Origin: Anaerostipes caccae L1-92 | GTDB taxonomy: Bacteria > Bacillota > Clostridia > Lachnospirales > Lachnospiraceae | Direction of reading: 5' to 3' | Assembly: GCF_014467075.1 (NCBI RefSeq) | Contig: NZ_AP023027.1 | Coordinates: 3,385,501-3,449,500 of the forward strand | Length of the DNA stretch: 64,000 nt | Shown: one piece after another, positions 55,426 through 64,000 of the stretch | How the letters are laid out: each line of letters opens with the position of its first letter | Numbering within the stretch: position 1 is the first letter of the stretch | Translations under genes and position numbers: made by a program | The notes under the pieces: generated by a model | What the model was told of the DNA's origin: nothing | What the model saw: only the letters and a program-made list of their open reading frames with translations | The model's database searches: none

Positions 55426-55845
55426 TCTTTCTCAGATCTTCGTCAAAACCGCCCCGCAAAGCAAGCGGAACGGCAAGGGCTGTTCTCCGGGCTGCTGTAC
55501 TGTGCCGACTGTGGGAGCAAGTTGCATTTTGCAACGGGAAAGAACATAACCCCAGAGCAGGATTGCTACCGCTGTGCAAGGTATAAGAGCAACACAGGCG
55601 ACTGCACCATGCACTATATCCGGAAAGAAACATTGAAGCTGTCCGCCGAGTATGAAACGGAGCAAAAGGAACTGACGCCCACCATCGTCAATGAGTTTGC
55701 GAAAAAGATAATCGTCCACGCCCCCCATAAGTCAAGCGGACACCGCCGACAGAAAATCCATATCATTTGGAACTTTTTCGGGGAGTTGGAGCAGAATGAG
55801 GACGCACAAACCATTGAACGGCAAAGAAAAAGCAGAGCGGCATAG
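55426..55845 (+). pseudogene. Serine recombinase remnant (C-terminal zinc-ribbon part)
   Basis: The open plus frame reads RQNRPAKQAERQGLFSGLLY, then CADCGSKLHF and YRCARYKSNTGDCTMHYIRK, then FAKKIIVHAPHKSSGHRRQK and IHIIWNFFGEL to the stop. This is the zinc-ribbon and terminal region of large transposon serine recombinases. The catalytic domain is missing and a segment between RKETLKL and EYETEQKE looks deleted. GC content is visibly higher than in neighbouring genes, a sign of transfer. Confidence 0.75.
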
Positions 55846-55938
55846 CCTTTCGTCTATGCTGCTCTGCAAATATAAGTTACTTCCTTGTGCGTATGCGTCT
55901 AATTTTAAGGCATCCTCTTTTAGGAAATATCGCTGTTT

Positions 55939-58900
55939 TTACTCTACAGATTTTAATGCACTAAGCATATCTAATTTTTTCAGTTTTCTATTCATGGTAT
56001 AACCTAATATCACAGTAATTAATGCAATCAATAACACCGGAACAACAAATGCTTTTGCTCCTAATGCAGGATTAAACATGACTTCATCAGGCGGAACAAC
56101 GGCAAGGATGTATCGATAAAGAATATCTCCTAATCCGAATCCGGCTAAGATGCCAAACAAAGAAAGAATGATTGTTTCTCTATAAATATACATGGTTACT
56201 TCTTTATCATAGAATCCAAGTACTTTTATTGTTGAAAGTTCTCTGATACGCTCCGCAATATTAATGTTTGTAAGATTATAAAGAATAACTACAGCAAGCA
56301 GAATAGCTACAATTATTAACACTGTCATGACTTTATTCAATGAACGGACAATCGTATCAATTTGATTAGTTAATGTGATATTTTGGACTACCCCTTTTAC
56401 ACTGTCCGATTCCATAAATTTTCCCGCCTGTACTCTGGCATTCTTTGTGGAATGATCGTTCAAAATGACCAGATTCGCATTGGACTTATACTTTTTTGAA
56501 AATGATTTCTCAAAACAAGTATGATTCATGAACATAAAATGTCCGGTATACATTTCTGTTATATCAGCAACCTTTACAGTATGCTCTTGATCATTAGTAT
56601 TCGATATTGTAAAGCTGTCACCGATATCAACATTTAATAATTTTGCCAATCGCTCTGAAATAACCGCTCCGCCACTCCTCTGTAAATCTATGGCTGTCTG
56701 GCTCTTACGATGTTCCAGAGAGATATAATCATCAAACTTTGCTTCATCATCTGTGACAATTAGTTTGATTTCCTGCTTATCTTGATTTTTGCCTGCCACT
56801 TTCGAAATAGATTCATAATACACCGGGAGTTGTTGTTTTACACTTTCACTGTCTAATAATGAATCTATTTCCTTTTGTTTTTCTTCGGTTAGGTTCTGAT
56901 TTTGGGCAACGATTAAATCATACTTAATAATTTCACCAAACTGTTTATCATTGATTCCGGAAATAGAATTCTGAACACTGAATCCGGCAAATAGTAATGT
57001 TACCGCCCCACATACGCCGAAGATTGTCATCAACATTCTTTTTTTATAACGGAAAATGTTTCTGGCCGTTACTTTATGCGTAAAATTCATTTTGTTCCAA
57101 ACAGGTTTAATATGCTCAAGAAAAATATTAGAACCCTTAGCTGGCGGTTTTGGCAGAAGTAAAACAGATGGTTTTTCCTTTAATTCTCTGTAAGCAGCCA
57201 TACAGGCCGGAACCACCGCACTCACCACTGCCAGAAACAGTGCAGTCATAGCTGCCTTAGGATAAATATGCAGTTCTATACTTGGAATATCAAAACTCGC
57301 TCCATAAGCATTATAAACAATTAGCGGTACTAATATATGCCCCAGAACGATGCCTGCAAAAGTACCTGATAAGCCGGAAATCAAACCGTAAACTGTAAAC
57401 TTTTTCATGACATCTGTGTCTGTATACCCTAATGCTTTTAATGTTCCGGAGTTCATTCTTTCTTCATCTACAAAACGTGTCATCGTTGTTAAGGTCACTA
57501 ATGCAGCTACAAGATATAAGAAAATCGGAAATACATTTGCCAGAGAATCAATAATTACAGAGATCGTATCATAGATTCTGTACCCCTCAGATCCTGGAAC
57601 TTCCCTGCGTGTGTTCAGGGAATAAACCGGTAAGGTTAAATTGTTCATACTCTCTTGGGCGTCACCCAGTTTTTCTTCATTTTTGCTTATTTCATTTTCC
57701 ACGCTGTCTTTTTTTTCATTAAACTTTTTTAATCCGCTTTTATATTCTTTCTCTTTTTCTTCAAGTTCGTGTTTCACGGTTTCTAATTTTTTCAGACCCT
57801 TCTTATATTCTGTTTGTTTAGAAGATAAGGTTTCAAAGGAATCCTTCCATGCAGATAAACCAGTATAATATTTGTTCAAACTTTGATTATACGATGAAAT
57901 ACCCCTTTGATATTTCAAATAGCCGCTGTTATATTGAGCTTCCTTCTGTTTTAATAATTGCTTCTTCTTTGATATTGCCTGTTTTGCCTGAATCAGCTGT
58001 GCTTCATTCTTTGATAATTCTTGTCTGGCAGTATTCAATTTTGCGGCTGCCCCCTCTAATTCCTGCTTTGCATTATCCAATTCCTGCTTTGCATCATTTA
58101 ATTCCTTCTCCTTTTCAGCAAGTGTAGTTTTGGCTGCTTCCAGCTTCTCAAGCTCTGCCTTTGCAGCTGTTAATTTCTGATTTATTTTTTCTTTTTCTTC
58201 ATCAGAAATATATGGGTCGGCTAGCTGTCCGGTAAGCGAATCAATCATTTGCCGGCAGGAAGAAAGGGCAGATTCACATTCGTGTTTTTTTTTGGAAAAT
58301 GCAGTATATGCGGTATTATATTCCTGCTGCTTCTTATGAAATTCAGAAGTCTTTTCCTCTAATTGCTTCTCACTGGCAGCAATCGTTTTTTTTGCACGGA
58401 CAAGTTCAGTTTCTTTTACAGAAATCTCACTGTCTGCAGCCTTTATACTTTCGCGGCCTTTTCTGATTGCCTGATGTGCTGTATTTAACTGTGTCTCTGT
58501 TTCCTGTAATGTCACTTTTGCACTGTCCAATGCCTGTTTCGCCAATTGTAATTGAGTCCACTTTTTGTTTAACTGTATTTGCCCGGACGCTAACTGCTTT
58601 TGTGCTTTTTCTAATTGCGTATCAGATGCATGAATTTTTGTTTTGGCTTTTTCTATTTGTTCGCCCGCATTTGCAAGCTCATCTTTGGTATCTGATAACT
58701 TTTGCTTTGCTTTATCAATTTGACTCTGTCCATCATCAATCTGACGCTGATACTCTTGTTTGATTTTCTTCAGACGCAGCCCGGGCTGATCTTTCACCAG
58801 CTTATCCAATTTATTTTTATGCTTTTGAATAACATCTGTGTATTTATCAGAGTACGGGTTCAATCCTTTCGTATCTTTGAAAGTCATTCGTGCCAACATA

Positions 58901-59520
58901 TAATAGTCAGCATCAAAGACTGTATCATTGACAAAACCATACCCCTTTAACTCACCTGATCCGGAAGTGGACTGTCCCATGTTAATAGAAGATAAAAATT
59001 CCGGTGATTTCGCAAATCCTACAACAGAAAATGAGTGTCTCTTTAAAACTTTTTCTCCTGTAATCGTTTCTTTTTCAATAAATTGAATTGTGTCTCCAAT
59101 CTTATATTGATTTGCATAAGTATCTGATAAAACGATTTCATTATCCTTTCTGGCATTTCTGCCGTCTGTTAAATTATAGTTTGAAATAGTCTCTGGATTG
59201 GAAAACAAGCGAAGTCCCTCTGTTGAGCCTTTTATTTCAACGTCTTTTAAATATCCGTACTCTATTTTTTCCGTACCGGATAAGTGATTGATCACTTTCT
59301 GATTCTCTTCGTCGATTCCATAATCGCCAATCACGGTAATGTCGGATAAATTCTGGTCTTTAAAATAATGAATCCCTGTTTTTCTTATATTTGGCCCGGT
59401 CACCTTAAGACCAACCAAAGCAAAGGAGCCTAACAACATAAGAGAGAATATGGATATGAAACGTCCTTTGGAATTGGAAAAACACTTTTTTATGTCTTTC
59501 CACAATTTCTTCTTTTTCAT
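55939..59520 (-). CDS. FtsX-type ABC permease with large coiled-coil external domain
   Basis: 1193 aa. First membrane segment near 22-42 (FISIFSLMLLGSFALVGLKV), a MacB-like external part (about 50-230), a very long coiled coil (about 245-640, rich in K/E/Q/A heptads), then FtsX segments near 665-800 and again near 1050-1190. Exporter-type permease working with the ATPase one gene upstream. Start MKKKKLWKDI chosen because AGGTGG lies five bases ahead; a GTG at 59529 is the alternative. Substrate unknown; lipids, peptides and antimicrobials are options. Confidence 0.87.
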   Translation of the reverse strand: MKKKKLWKDIKKCFSNSKGRFISIFSLMLLGSFALVGLKVTGPNIRKTGIHYFKDQNLSDITVIGDYGIDEENQKVINHLSGTEKIEYGYLKDVEIKGSTEGLRLFSNPETISNYNLTDGRNARKDNEIVLSDTYANQYKIGDTIQFIEKETITGEKVLKRHSFSVVGFAKSPEFLSSINMGQSTSGSGELKGYGFVNDTVFDADYYMLARMTFKDTKGLNPYSDKYTDVIQKHKNKLDKLVKDQPGLRLKKIKQEYQRQIDDGQSQIDKAKQKLSDTKDELANAGEQIEKAKTKIHASDTQLEKAQKQLASGQIQLNKKWTQLQLAKQALDSAKVTLQETETQLNTAHQAIRKGRESIKAADSEISVKETELVRAKKTIAASEKQLEEKTSEFHKKQQEYNTAYTAFSKKKHECESALSSCRQMIDSLTGQLADPYISDEEKEKINQKLTAAKAELEKLEAAKTTLAEKEKELNDAKQELDNAKQELEGAAAKLNTARQELSKNEAQLIQAKQAISKKKQLLKQKEAQYNSGYLKYQRGISSYNQSLNKYYTGLSAWKDSFETLSSKQTEYKKGLKKLETVKHELEEKEKEYKSGLKKFNEKKDSVENEISKNEEKLGDAQESMNNLTLPVYSLNTRREVPGSEGYRIYDTISVIIDSLANVFPIFLYLVAALVTLTTMTRFVDEERMNSGTLKALGYTDTDVMKKFTVYGLISGLSGTFAGIVLGHILVPLIVYNAYGASFDIPSIELHIYPKAAMTALFLAVVSAVVPACMAAYRELKEKPSVLLLPKPPAKGSNIFLEHIKPVWNKMNFTHKVTARNIFRYKKRMLMTIFGVCGAVTLLFAGFSVQNSISGINDKQFGEIIKYDLIVAQNQNLTEEKQKEIDSLLDSESVKQQLPVYYESISKVAGKNQDKQEIKLIVTDDEAKFDDYISLEHRKSQTAIDLQRSGGAVISERLAKLLNVDIGDSFTISNTNDQEHTVKVADITEMYTGHFMFMNHTCFEKSFSKKYKSNANLVILNDHSTKNARVQAGKFMESDSVKGVVQNITLTNQIDTIVRSLNKVMTVLIIVAILLAVVILYNLTNINIAERIRELSTIKVLGFYDKEVTMYIYRETIILSLFGILAGFGLGDILYRYILAVVPPDEVMFNPALGAKAFVVPVLLIALITVILGYTMNRKLKKLDMLSALKSVE

Positions 59521-59529
59521 GTCTGCCAC

Positions 59530-60231
59530 CTACCATTCAATTTCTGTTATATTTCTCGGATTAGCATTGACTTTAATATCTTTGACTCCGGCATCGTGCA
59601 TATAAATCACACGGTCAGCGATTGGAGCGATTGCCGCATTATGTGTAACAATGACAACCGTTGCCCCTTTTTTCGTACACATATCCTGCAGTATTTGCAG
59701 CACCTGTTTCCCTGTCTGATAATCCAAAGCACCAGTTGGCTCATCGCACAGCAAAATTTTAGGATTTTTTGCAATAGCCCTGGCGATCGCAACTCTCTGC
59801 TGCTCCCCGCCGGAAAGTTGTGCCGGAAAGTTATTGATACGATTTGCCAGCCCCACATCTTCTAAAACTTGAACAGGATCCAGTGCATTTTTTACGATTT
59901 CAGAAGCTAATTCCACATTTTCTTTTGCTGTCAGATTTTGTACAAGGTTGTAAAACTGGAATACAAAACCTACATCATTTCTGCGATAAGCCGTTAATTG
60001 TCTGGGTGTATAGTTCGATATATCTTTGCCGTCTATCATGACGTTTCCTTTATCATTTGTATCCATGCCGCCTAAAATATTAAGCACTGTAGATTTTCCG
60101 GCACCGGAAGCGCCTAATATTATGGCAAGTTCTCCTTTTTTAATTGAAAAATTCACATCTTTATTCGCATATATAACCGAATCCCCCATCTGATATGTTT
60201 TGTAACTATTTTTCATTTCTATATATCCCAT
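59530..60231 (-). CDS. ABC ATPase (MacB/LolD type) of the FtsX exporter
   Basis: 233 aa from [20 protein letters not shown], eight bases after GGAGG; an ATG one codon earlier is also possible. Walker [11 protein letters not shown] (about 39-48), Q-loop [16 protein letters not shown], signature [15 protein letters not shown], Walker [13 protein letters not shown] and [17 protein letters not shown]. Typical mechanotransmission-type ATPase. Overlaps the 114-aa gene before it by 26 bases and abuts the permease gene. Confidence 0.92.
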   Translation of the reverse strand: MGYIEMKNSYKTYQMGDSVIYANKDVNFSIKKGELAIILGASGAGKSTVLNILGGMDTNDKGNVMIDGKDISNYTPRQLTAYRRNDVGFVFQFYNLVQNLTAKENVELASEIVKNALDPVQVLEDVGLANRINNFPAQLSGGEQQRVAIARAIAKNPKILLCDEPTGALDYQTGKQVLQILQDMCTKKGATVVIVTHNAAIAPIADRVIYMHDAGVKDIKVNANPRNITEIEW

Positions 60232-60550
60232 CATCCATTCCTCCGATCTTTGCGGTTCCATATAGCTGGTAACTGTTTTTTTCTCCTTTTAGTAGTAATT
60301 GAATCGAATGGGAATCAAAGTTTCCTATTGCTGTGTATTGTAATTTGCGCATGAGAGAAACTAATATCCCGGCAAATTCGCATTGTCCGTTTTTCAATAT
60401 TTTCCCTGATACAGGGTTTCGATGATTTAAAATTTCAAGATAACCAGATACATCATATTGATTTACGTTTAACTGCAAACTTCCATATCGTATTCCCGCC
60501 GGTGTGACCATATTTATTTCATAGAAATATTTCTTTGCACATGTCTCCAT
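60206..60550 (-). CDS. Unknown 114-aa protein leading the ABC operon
   Basis: METCAKKYFYEINMVTPAGI, then SLQLNVNQYDVSGYLEILNH and CEFAGILVSLMRKLQYTAIG. No signal peptide or membrane span; pattern suggests a mainly beta fold. AGGAGATAAGAG precedes the ATG. Overlap with the ATPase start implies coupling. Family not recognised; could be a cytosolic accessory or sensor for the transporter. Confidence 0.65.
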   Translation of the reverse strand: METCAKKYFYEINMVTPAGIRYGSLQLNVNQYDVSGYLEILNHRNPVSGKILKNGQCEFAGILVSLMRKLQYTAIGNFDSHSIQLLLKGEKNSYQLYGTAKIGGMDDGIYRNEK

Positions 60551-60613
60551 AATCTCTTATCTCCTTTCTTGTTCCTGAAAGTTATTATAGCGAACTGCCT
60601 GTCTGAATCGTAC

Positions 60614-60709
60614 GGTCATATTTCCACGATTGAGTAAAATACGGTCAAATCTATCCAATTTGATGGTCAAACAGAGAAAAATAGCCATTGAACTATTTGA
60701 TGGTCAACT
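60614..60709. promoter_or_regulatory. Repeated GGTCA motifs between TetR and ABC operon
   Basis: Four direct copies of YGGTCA (G of GGTCA at 60614, 60643, 60665, 60702) in the divergent gap, the last three extended to GGTCAA. A candidate operator array for the adjacent TetR-type regulator; spacing is irregular (29, 22, 37). Confidence 0.4.
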
Positions 60710-60739
60710 GTATATTAAAGTTACAGGGGGACTTTAAAC

Positions 60740-61357
60740 ATGAAATATGAAGTTACAAGTTTAAATACAAAAAAACTATTTGCCCAAGCACTGAAAAGCA
60801 TTGTTATCCAAAAATCCTTCTCTAAAGTTACAGTGAGTGAACTTATTCGGGAATGTAAGGTAAATAGAAAAACTTTTTATTATCATTTTACAGATGTTTA
60901 TGATTTGCTGAAATGGACATTGGAACAGGAAGCAATCGATGTGGTAAAGAAATTTGATTTGATTGTTGATTATGAGGAAGTCATCTTATTTGTCATAGAC
61001 TATATAGAGAAAAATAATAAGTTTTTGAATAATATCTATGACTCTTTAGGTAGGGACCAGCTGAAACGGTTTTTCTACACAGATTTTGTCGGGATTATAG
61101 AATCTCTTATCAAAAGGGCGGAAAAAGAAACGAACATAATTCTGCCCCATCATTTTAAATCTTTTCTGGCTGCATTTTATACAGAAGCAACGGCTGGTAT
61201 AATAGTAGAATGGATTACCCACCAGGAACAGCAGAGCAAAGAAGAATTAATTACTTATATTTCTGTGATCTTTCGTTCTGCACTTCCGGCTGCAGTCAAA
61301 CAGTTTTCGGAAAATTCAAAAGGAAATGCAGGTCTGCCTCATCCTAACAGCCTGTAA
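60740..61357 (+). CDS. TetR/AcrR family regulator
   Basis: 205 aa. HTH with FSKVTVSELIRECKVNRKTF and YYHFTDVYDLLKWTLEQEA; helical ligand domain with LTAFYTEATAGIIVEW-like region near 150. Resembles the DhaS/TetR_C_8 type common next to Firmicute FtsX exporters. Divergent from the ABC operon, 190 bp away, so it likely represses that operon. Start has AGGGGGAC upstream. Confidence 0.87.
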   Translation: MKYEVTSLNTKKLFAQALKSIVIQKSFSKVTVSELIRECKVNRKTFYYHFTDVYDLLKWTLEQEAIDVVKKFDLIVDYEEVILFVIDYIEKNNKFLNNIYDSLGRDQLKRFFYTDFVGIIESLIKRAEKETNIILPHHFKSFLAAFYTEATAGIIVEWITHQEQQSKEELITYISVIFRSALPAAVKQFSENSKGNAGLPHPNSL

Positions 61358-61362
61358 AAAAG

Positions 61363-61398
61363 GTAAAACTCCAGAAGACTAAGTCCCCTGGAGTTTTT
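61363..61398 (+). terminator. Terminator of the TetR gene
   Basis: AAAACTCCAG / CTGGAGTTTTT directly after the stop. Confidence 0.85.
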
Positions 61399-61423
61399 AA
61401 ATGTATTTTATTATGGCTTAATT

Positions 61424-61640
61424 TTATTTCTTCTCAAAAAAACCAAGCATCGAAATCCCTGCTATAATACAATCCATTCCTAAAATGTCTGACATTCTAA
61501 AGTTCTGACCTAGAAAAAATACAGAAAAAAGTGCTGCTGTCAGAGGTTCTGTACTGGAATACATACTGGCTTGCACCGGACCAATCATCTTTGAAACATC
61601 TTAGCCTGTGCGGGACTTATAAGAAGTGCAGAAAACCTGA
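61424..61640 (-). pseudogene. EamA/DMT transporter C-terminal remnant
   Basis: The minus frame gives LLISPAQAKMF, a shift near 61600, then KMIGPVQASMYSSTEPLTAA, LFSVFFLGQNFRMSDILGMD and ends SMLGFFEKK. The GPxxAS..EPL..A...LG pattern is that of the last repeat of EamA-type drug/metabolite transporters. The rest of the gene is missing, so it is a remnant. Confidence 0.7.
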
Positions 61641-61646
61641 TTTCTG

Positions 61647-61675
61647 TTGACATATAATACGAATCAGTATAATAT
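61647..61675 (+). promoter_or_regulatory. Promoter of the EIIA-marR unit with operator-like palindrome
   Basis: TTGACA (61647-61652), 17-bp spacer and TAATAT (61670-61675). The spacer holds ATAATAC..GTATAAT. Nearly the same as the alcohol dehydrogenase promoter at 62834-62862. Confidence 0.75.
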
Positions 61676-61808
61676 TAAATAGTAATACAGCTGCCGAATC
61701 TATACTTTACATTCCATTTTGGATAAACCGCACATACCGGAGGGTATGACTGCAGGATATCCTGTTTTTCGTATACATTTGTGGAACTTTAGTATGAGGA
61801 GGTTTTAT

Positions 61809-62234
61809 ATGATACAAATTTTATTATTGACACACGCTGAACTTGCAGAGGGATTTCAGTCTGCAGTCAACTTGATTATAGGGGAACAGCCATGTTTTGA
61901 AGTATTAGGCTTGAAATTTGGCCAGGGCTTGGAAGAATATACAGGTATCGTTCATAAGACAGCAGAGAGTATAGCATCTGTGGATGGAACATTAATATTT
62001 GCGGATATATTTGGGGGAACTCCCGGAAATACTGCCGGAAAACTGCTTTTGGAAAAATGGCCTTATGGAGGATTTCCGTTTGGATGTATCGCAGGAGTTA
62101 ATCTTTCACTGCTGATGGAAGCACTGACAATGCGGGAATCTATGGATTTTGCCGCGTTAAAAACTCATTTAATGGCTCTGTTTCCTGAAACAGTTGTGGA
62201 TCTGGAGACTGCACTGAATCTGCAGCCACAGTAA
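61809..62234 (+). CDS. Orphan PTS EIIA, mannose family
   Basis: 141 aa from MIQILLLTHAELAEGFQSAV, with AGGAGG seven bases ahead. The phospho-His is His9 in LLTHAELAEG; FADIFGGTPGNTAGKLL is the conserved second motif. No EIIB, EIIC or EIID lies nearby, so this protein may be regulatory or serve a distant permease. Followed 13 bp later by a MarR gene, suggesting a sensing role linked to that regulator. Confidence 0.87.
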   Translation: MIQILLLTHAELAEGFQSAVNLIIGEQPCFEVLGLKFGQGLEEYTGIVHKTAESIASVDGTLIFADIFGGTPGNTAGKLLLEKWPYGGFPFGCIAGVNLSLLMEALTMRESMDFAALKTHLMALFPETVVDLETALNLQPQ

Positions 62235-62247
62235 GAAAGAAGGACAC

Positions 62248-62715
62248 ATGGCAAAAGCAGATAGAAAAGAGATTAATTTAAGACTACTGGACCTGAATTA
62301 TCTGATGGGGAAACGGGACTTTCTATGCCAGACTTGGTGTCAGAAAACAGGAAGATCCTATTCTGTCTATCAGGTATTGGATAAGCTTTTAAGGGAATCG
62401 GGGGGAGTCGCACCGTCAGAATTGGCAGATGATTTATTCATTCCGCGCCAGACCATGACAGGAATCCTGGATGGCCTTGAGAATCTTGGATTTGTTGTGC
62501 GCTGCCAGCACGCCACAGACAGGAGGAAAAAAATTATTAAGCTGTCTGAAGAGGGAAAAGTGTATGCTGAGGAGACTCTTTCGGCCATGAGAGAGCGGGA
62601 AATCAGGGCATATAAAAGACTAACAGAAGACGAACAAAAGATACTGAATAGTCTGCTCAGCCGTTATGTATCAAGTTTGGAAAAAGAGATGACTGACAGA
62701 AAACAGATAAAATAA
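62248..62715 (+). CDS. MarR family regulator
   Basis: 155 aa. Winged helix with SGGVAPSELADDLFIPRQTM, TGILDGLENLGFVVRCQHAT and DRRKKIIKLSEEGKVYAEET, the MarR DxRxKxxxLTxxG signature. Cotranscribed with the EIIA gene. Nearly matching palindromes in the promoters of this unit and the following alcohol dehydrogenase point to autoregulation and control of the latter. Confidence 0.88.
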   Translation: MAKADRKEINLRLLDLNYLMGKRDFLCQTWCQKTGRSYSVYQVLDKLLRESGGVAPSELADDLFIPRQTMTGILDGLENLGFVVRCQHATDRRKKIIKLSEEGKVYAEETLSAMREREIRAYKRLTEDEQKILNSLLSRYVSSLEKEMTDRKQIK

Positions 62716-62728
62716 TAGAATAACCACA

Positions 62729-62760
62729 GGAGTACCGGAAAATCTGGTACTCCTTTTTTT
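62729..62760 (+). terminator. Terminator of the EIIA-marR unit
   Basis: GGAGTACC / GGTACTCC followed by T7. Confidence 0.85.
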
Positions 62761-62833
62761 GTGTCAAATTCACAAAAAATCAGGAATGATATTGTAACGA
62801 TACACTAAATAAATCGAGTGGAAATAAAATCCT

Positions 62834-62862
62834 TTGACAGATAATACGAAATAGGATAATAT
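62834..62862 (+). promoter_or_regulatory. Promoter of the alcohol dehydrogenase gene
   Basis: TTGACA (62834-62839), 17-bp spacer with ATAATACGAA and -10 TAATAT (62857-62862), matching the promoter at 61647-61675. Confidence 0.75.
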
Positions 62863-62919
62863 GAAAATGTAAAGTATGAAACGGTAGGATATAACATGAG
62901 AGAATGAAAGGAGTAAAAA

Positions 62920-64000
62920 ATGCTGAATTTTGAGTACTGCAGTCCAACAAGCTATATTTTTGGCAAAGGCAGAGAGAGGGAAACCGGAAGCTACATAAAA
63001 CCATATACTAATAAAAATAAAGTACTGATCGTTTATGATACCGAAAGAATCACAGAGTGCGGCCTCCTGAAAACAGTAACAGACAGTCTTGAGGAAGAAA
63101 AAATTTCTTGGTGCAAGCTTTCAGGGGTCGTACCCAACCCGAGATTTTCCCTTGTAAAACACGGAATTGATTTGGTAAAGCAAGAACGGGCTGACTTTGT
63201 CCTCGGTATTGGAGGAGGAAGTGTGTTGGATACAGCCAAGGCCATAGGCGCAGGAGCCGCTTATGATGGGGATGCATGGGACTTATGCACCGGGACTTAT
63301 GCAGAGAGATCACTTCCGGTAGGGGCAATTCTCACCCTGGCTGCCACAGGCAGTGAAGGAAGTATGTTTTCTGTGATCTCAGACGATCAAACTGGAGAAA
63401 AACTTGGAATTGCAGGGGAAGCAATCCGGCCAAAGTTTGCTGTGCTGAATCCGGAGCTGACTTATTCCCTGCCGGCATTTCAGACGGCCTGCGGGGCCTG
63501 TGATATGATGAGCCATATTATGGAAAACTATTTTACAAATTCAAAAGGGACATTTATGATTGACCGGCTCATTGAAGGCCTTTTAAAGACCGTCATTGAA
63601 TATACCCCCATCGCGCTGCGAGAGCCGGATAACTATGAAGCACGGGCAGCTCTTATGTGGGCAAGCAGTCTTGCCAATAACGGCTCAATGGGCCTTGGAA
63701 GAATCAGTGACACTGGAATTCATGCCGCTGCTCAGGCAATCGGAGGGAAATTTGATAAGACACATGGGGCTACAATTGCTCTTGTAATTCCGCCGATCAT
63801 GAAAAAGCTGTATAAGAAAAACCTGGGAAGATACGTGCAATATGCATCAAAGGTGTGGGGAATCGAACCAAACCTTGATCATCCGGAGGAAACAGCTCTG
63901 AAAGGGATCTTAAAAACACAAACCTTTTTTAAAGAAATTGGCCTTCCATCTAAAATGTCTGATCTGGGGATCAAGAATCCGGCAGAATATGTAGATGAAC
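62920..64000 (+). CDS. Iron-containing alcohol dehydrogenase, 3' end beyond window
   Basis: 360 codons present, a near-complete YqhD/BdhA-type protein (about 385-390 aa). MLNFEYCSPTSYIFGKGRER, NAD(P) motif LGIGGGSVLDTAKAIGAG, metal ligands Asp and His in ACGACDMMSHIMENYF and the later His residues in GIHAAAQAIGG and KTHGATIAL. Reduces aldehydes such as butyraldehyde. AAAGGAG precedes the ATG. No frameshift seen up to the right edge. Confidence 0.92.
   Translation, partial: MLNFEYCSPTSYIFGKGRERETGSYIKPYTNKNKVLIVYDTERITECGLLKTVTDSLEEEKISWCKLSGVVPNPRFSLVKHGIDLVKQERADFVLGIGGGSVLDTAKAIGAGAAYDGDAWDLCTGTYAERSLPVGAILTLAATGSEGSMFSVISDDQTGEKLGIAGEAIRPKFAVLNPELTYSLPAFQTACGACDMMSHIMENYFTNSKGTFMIDRLIEGLLKTVIEYTPIALREPDNYEARAALMWASSLANNGSMGLGRISDTGIHAAAQAIGGKFDKTHGATIALVIPPIMKKLYKKNLGRYVQYASKVWGIEPNLDHPEETALKGILKTQTFFKEIGLPSKMSDLGIKNPAEYVDE

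Overview
The window looks like chromosome from a low-to-mid GC anaerobic Firmicute of the Lachnospiraceae type; an Anaerostipes-like gut commensal is my inference, not a proof. Reasons: strong AGGAGG ribosome sites, GTG/TTG starts, a reverse rubrerythrin, PRD-antiterminated PTS sugar genes, acyl-CoA dehydrogenase/Etf fermentation genes and large secreted proteins with Listeria-Bacteroides repeats. I saw no rRNA, tRNA, CRISPR array or intact insertion sequence.

1-16 kb: a surface-protein region. Two DUF6273 proteins (one cut by the window edge), two DUF285-type leucine-rich-repeat proteins, a degenerate XdhB-like protein and a 112-aa unknown protein are all on the minus strand. An orphan LytTR response regulator sits among them on the plus strand. 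Five minus-strand promoters carry the same two-part direct repeat, 21 bp apart start to start and 30-31 bp upstream of a -10 hexamer. I read this as a LytTR regulon. A decayed ABC operon and a LemA/DUF2207/DUF815-ATPase operon lie between them.

16-25 kb: reverse rubrerythrin, an HTH-DUF3990 two-gene module flanked by imperfect direct repeats, an ECF S component, two more DUF2207 proteins, and a CNNM/CorB-type transporter gene. The transporter gene is preceded by its own promoter and a 41-aa acidic leader peptide whose codons overlap a terminator-like hairpin.

25-43 kb: an apparently complete route from pyrimidines to a short-chain acyl-CoA. The minus-strand operon encodes a DUF1097 membrane protein, PreT, PreA, dihydropyrimidinase, a split ThrE exporter and an M20 ureidopropionase-type hydrolase, giving beta-alanine (or beta-aminoisobutyrate from thymine). 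The plus-strand operon encodes two beta-aminoacyl-CoA ammonia-lyases, a class III CoA-transferase, two acyl-CoA dehydrogenases and EtfBA, giving acryloyl-CoA and then propionyl-CoA. Between them are a GNAT gene, a HigBA-type toxin-antitoxin pair whose antitoxin carries an ImmA/IrrE peptidase domain, and two convergent MerR regulators with GyrI-like sensor domains.

43-64 kb: a large Ig-repeat secreted protein, an ECF sigma/anti-sigma pair, a two-gene ABC transporter, a beta-glucoside PTS operon with a LicT/BglG antiterminator and its RNA target, and a mobile-element scar carrying an Rrf2 regulator with an NAD-binding oxidoreductase. These are followed by a FtsX-type ABC exporter with a divergent TetR regulator, an orphan mannose-type EIIA with a MarR regulator, and an iron alcohol dehydrogenase cut by the right edge. 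The last two transcription units have nearly identical promoters, which suggests common control by the MarR protein.
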